From the NCBI GenBank assembly GCA_021205255.1, contig JAJPXW010000388.1, positions 1 to 7,127 of the forward strand: DNA of 7,127 nt. Direction: 5' to 3'. Numbering within the stretch: the first letter of the stretch is position 1; each line of letters begins with the position of its first letter. Below the pieces are notes generated by a model. That model was not told the origin of the DNA and did not search any database. It saw only the letters and a program-made list of their open reading frames with translations. Positions 6,506-7,127 of this stretch are shown in pieces. A program made the translations under genes and the position numbers. The DNA comes from Burkholderiales bacterium (lineage in GTDB: Bacteria; Pseudomonadota; Gammaproteobacteria; Burkholderiales; Burkholderiaceae_F).

Positions 6506-7092
6506 GGCGTACTTGCTATTTTGCTACTTCTGTGGGAAGCCTTCTTTTTTTCTTGCCAAATCCGATCTACTCTGGCCGGAGTCGAATAGGTAAGTAAAGT
6601 AGGTCCTTCTTTTTTAGAAGTCAATGATATTACTATTCCTTTTCTTCTCCACAAGGACAATTTTTCTGGAGCACCTTCCATAACTCTGTAAATGGAGGGA
6701 TAGCCCCATAATTCGCGTAGGCCAACAAAATACTCTTCCCAAGGAAACTTATCGTTAAATTCCATCGAGACACACTCGATTATTCCTTTGCCTGGCGTAG
6801 ACTTTGGGAGAGTTGGGTTATCAAAAACAAGTATTTTTGGATTTCCTGCGACATTTAAGCAATCGGAATTAACCGAAACAGAGTCTTTCTCTTCATCTAA
6901 GGCGCAACCTAAGGTCTCAATAGCCTGAGCAAATTCATCCAGCGTCGTTTTGCCAAGGACAACTATTCCAAAAATAGCCTTAGATTCAGGAGGTAGATGC
7001 ATATCCGGGGTTGTTGGTATAGCGTTTAAAGAAACGACAGGGAACAAAGTTGCCAAAATTAATAGAGCTGATTTTCGGAAATTAAATTTCAT
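6502..7092 (-). CDS. Secreted protein of unknown function, KTTL/GNPKI family (paralogue C)
   Basis: I do not recognise the family. Seen: 196 residues from the ATG at 7092-7090, with a textbook signal peptide (M-K-F-N-F-R-K, hydrophobic 8-20, likely cut after S-L-N-A24). The mature part has L-G-K-T-T-L-D-E-F (46-54), C63 and C78 fifteen apart, A-G-N-P-K-I (82-87), a third cysteine C107, W-E-E-Y-F (118-122), W-G-Y-P-S (129-133), S-L-W-R-R and I-S-L, ending in a basic tail. Start choice: an in-frame GTG at 7101 lies three codons earlier, but a GGTGG Shine-Dalgarno-like site (7102-7098) is correctly spaced, five bases, from the ATG and would overlap the GTG. A candidate -10 (TATTAT, 7126-7121) gives a leader of about 20 bases. 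It is the first gene of a two-gene operon with paralogue B. Inferred: envelope protein with a conserved disulfide; function unknown. Confidence 0.8.
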   Translation of the reverse strand: MKFNFRKSALLILATLFPVVSLNAIPTTPDMHLPPESKAIFGIVVLGKTTLDEFAQAIETLGCALDEEKDSVSVNSDCLNVAGNPKILVFDNPTLPKSTPGKGIIECVSMEFNDKFPWEEYFVGLRELWGYPSIYRVMEGAPEKLSLWRRKGIVISLTSKKEGPTLLTYSTPARVDRIWQEKKKASHRSSKIASTP

Positions 7093-7097
7093 TTTGA

Positions 7098-7126
7098 CCA
7101 CCGTTTTTTTCTTTGTCGTAATAATA
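7098..7126 (-). promoter_or_regulatory. Partial promoter and ribosome-binding site of the paralogue C/B operon
   Basis: Reading the - strand, TATTAT (7126-7121) matches five of six -10 bases and would start transcription near 7114. GGTGG (7102-7098) then sits five bases before the ATG at 7092. Any -35 element would lie beyond the window edge, so the promoter cannot be confirmed. Confidence 0.35.
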
Positions 7127-7127
7127 G

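Noticed and set aside
6126..6593. Open frames on the plus strand (6126-6593 and 6406-6597) opposite paralogues B and C
   Set aside because: They are antisense to two genes with signal peptides, conserved motifs and homology to each other. The plus-strand frames have no such support.

Overview
The window carries five protein-coding genes from an AT-leaning bacterial genome. It has no tRNA, rRNA, insertion sequence, integrase or CRISPR array that I can recognise. Three of the genes encode proteins with Sec-type signal peptides and paired cysteines in the mature part. Intergenic hairpins and Shine-Dalgarno sites also look bacterial. A Gram-negative (diderm) host seems likely, but the lineage cannot be fixed from this stretch.

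Region 1 (17-2950, + strand) is a large protein of up to 977 residues made almost entirely of a 24-residue motif. The consensus is roughly T-P-E-L-C-K-L-A-V-x-x-x-G-x-A-L-x-F-V-P-E-x-L-K. I count 32 well-formed copies in three blocks (14, 12 and 6), separated by two degenerate stretches. It resembles the short alpha-helical repeats grouped as DUF4116. Its role is unknown; a cytoplasmic (or host-delivered) solenoid scaffold is the best inference. A clear intrinsic terminator follows at 2997-3024.

Region 2 (3202-4470, + strand) is an M20-family zinc metallopeptidase, similar to peptidase T, with a full set of metal ligands. Its start is preceded by a very strong ribosome-binding site and by a palindrome that overlaps a candidate -10 element.

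Region 3 (4471-5007) has no clear gene. It holds a weak hairpin after the peptidase, a candidate small RNA of about 60 nt (4711-4770), a perfect 14-bp palindrome (4850-4863) and a possible leader mini-ORF that runs into the next start codon.

Region 4 (5008-7092) holds three paralogous secreted proteins of unknown function. One lies on + (5008-5658). Two lie on - as an overlapping ATGA pair (7092-6502, then 6505-5873), so the genes converge on a 214-bp spacer containing a long hairpin. All three share a signal peptide, a K-T-T-L-x-x-F motif, two cysteines 15-16 residues apart and a G-N-P-K-I motif. They appear to be a locally duplicated, divergently evolving envelope protein family. This cluster and the repeat protein are the most novel-looking parts of the window. 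Nothing in the sequence directly links the two to each other or to the peptidase.
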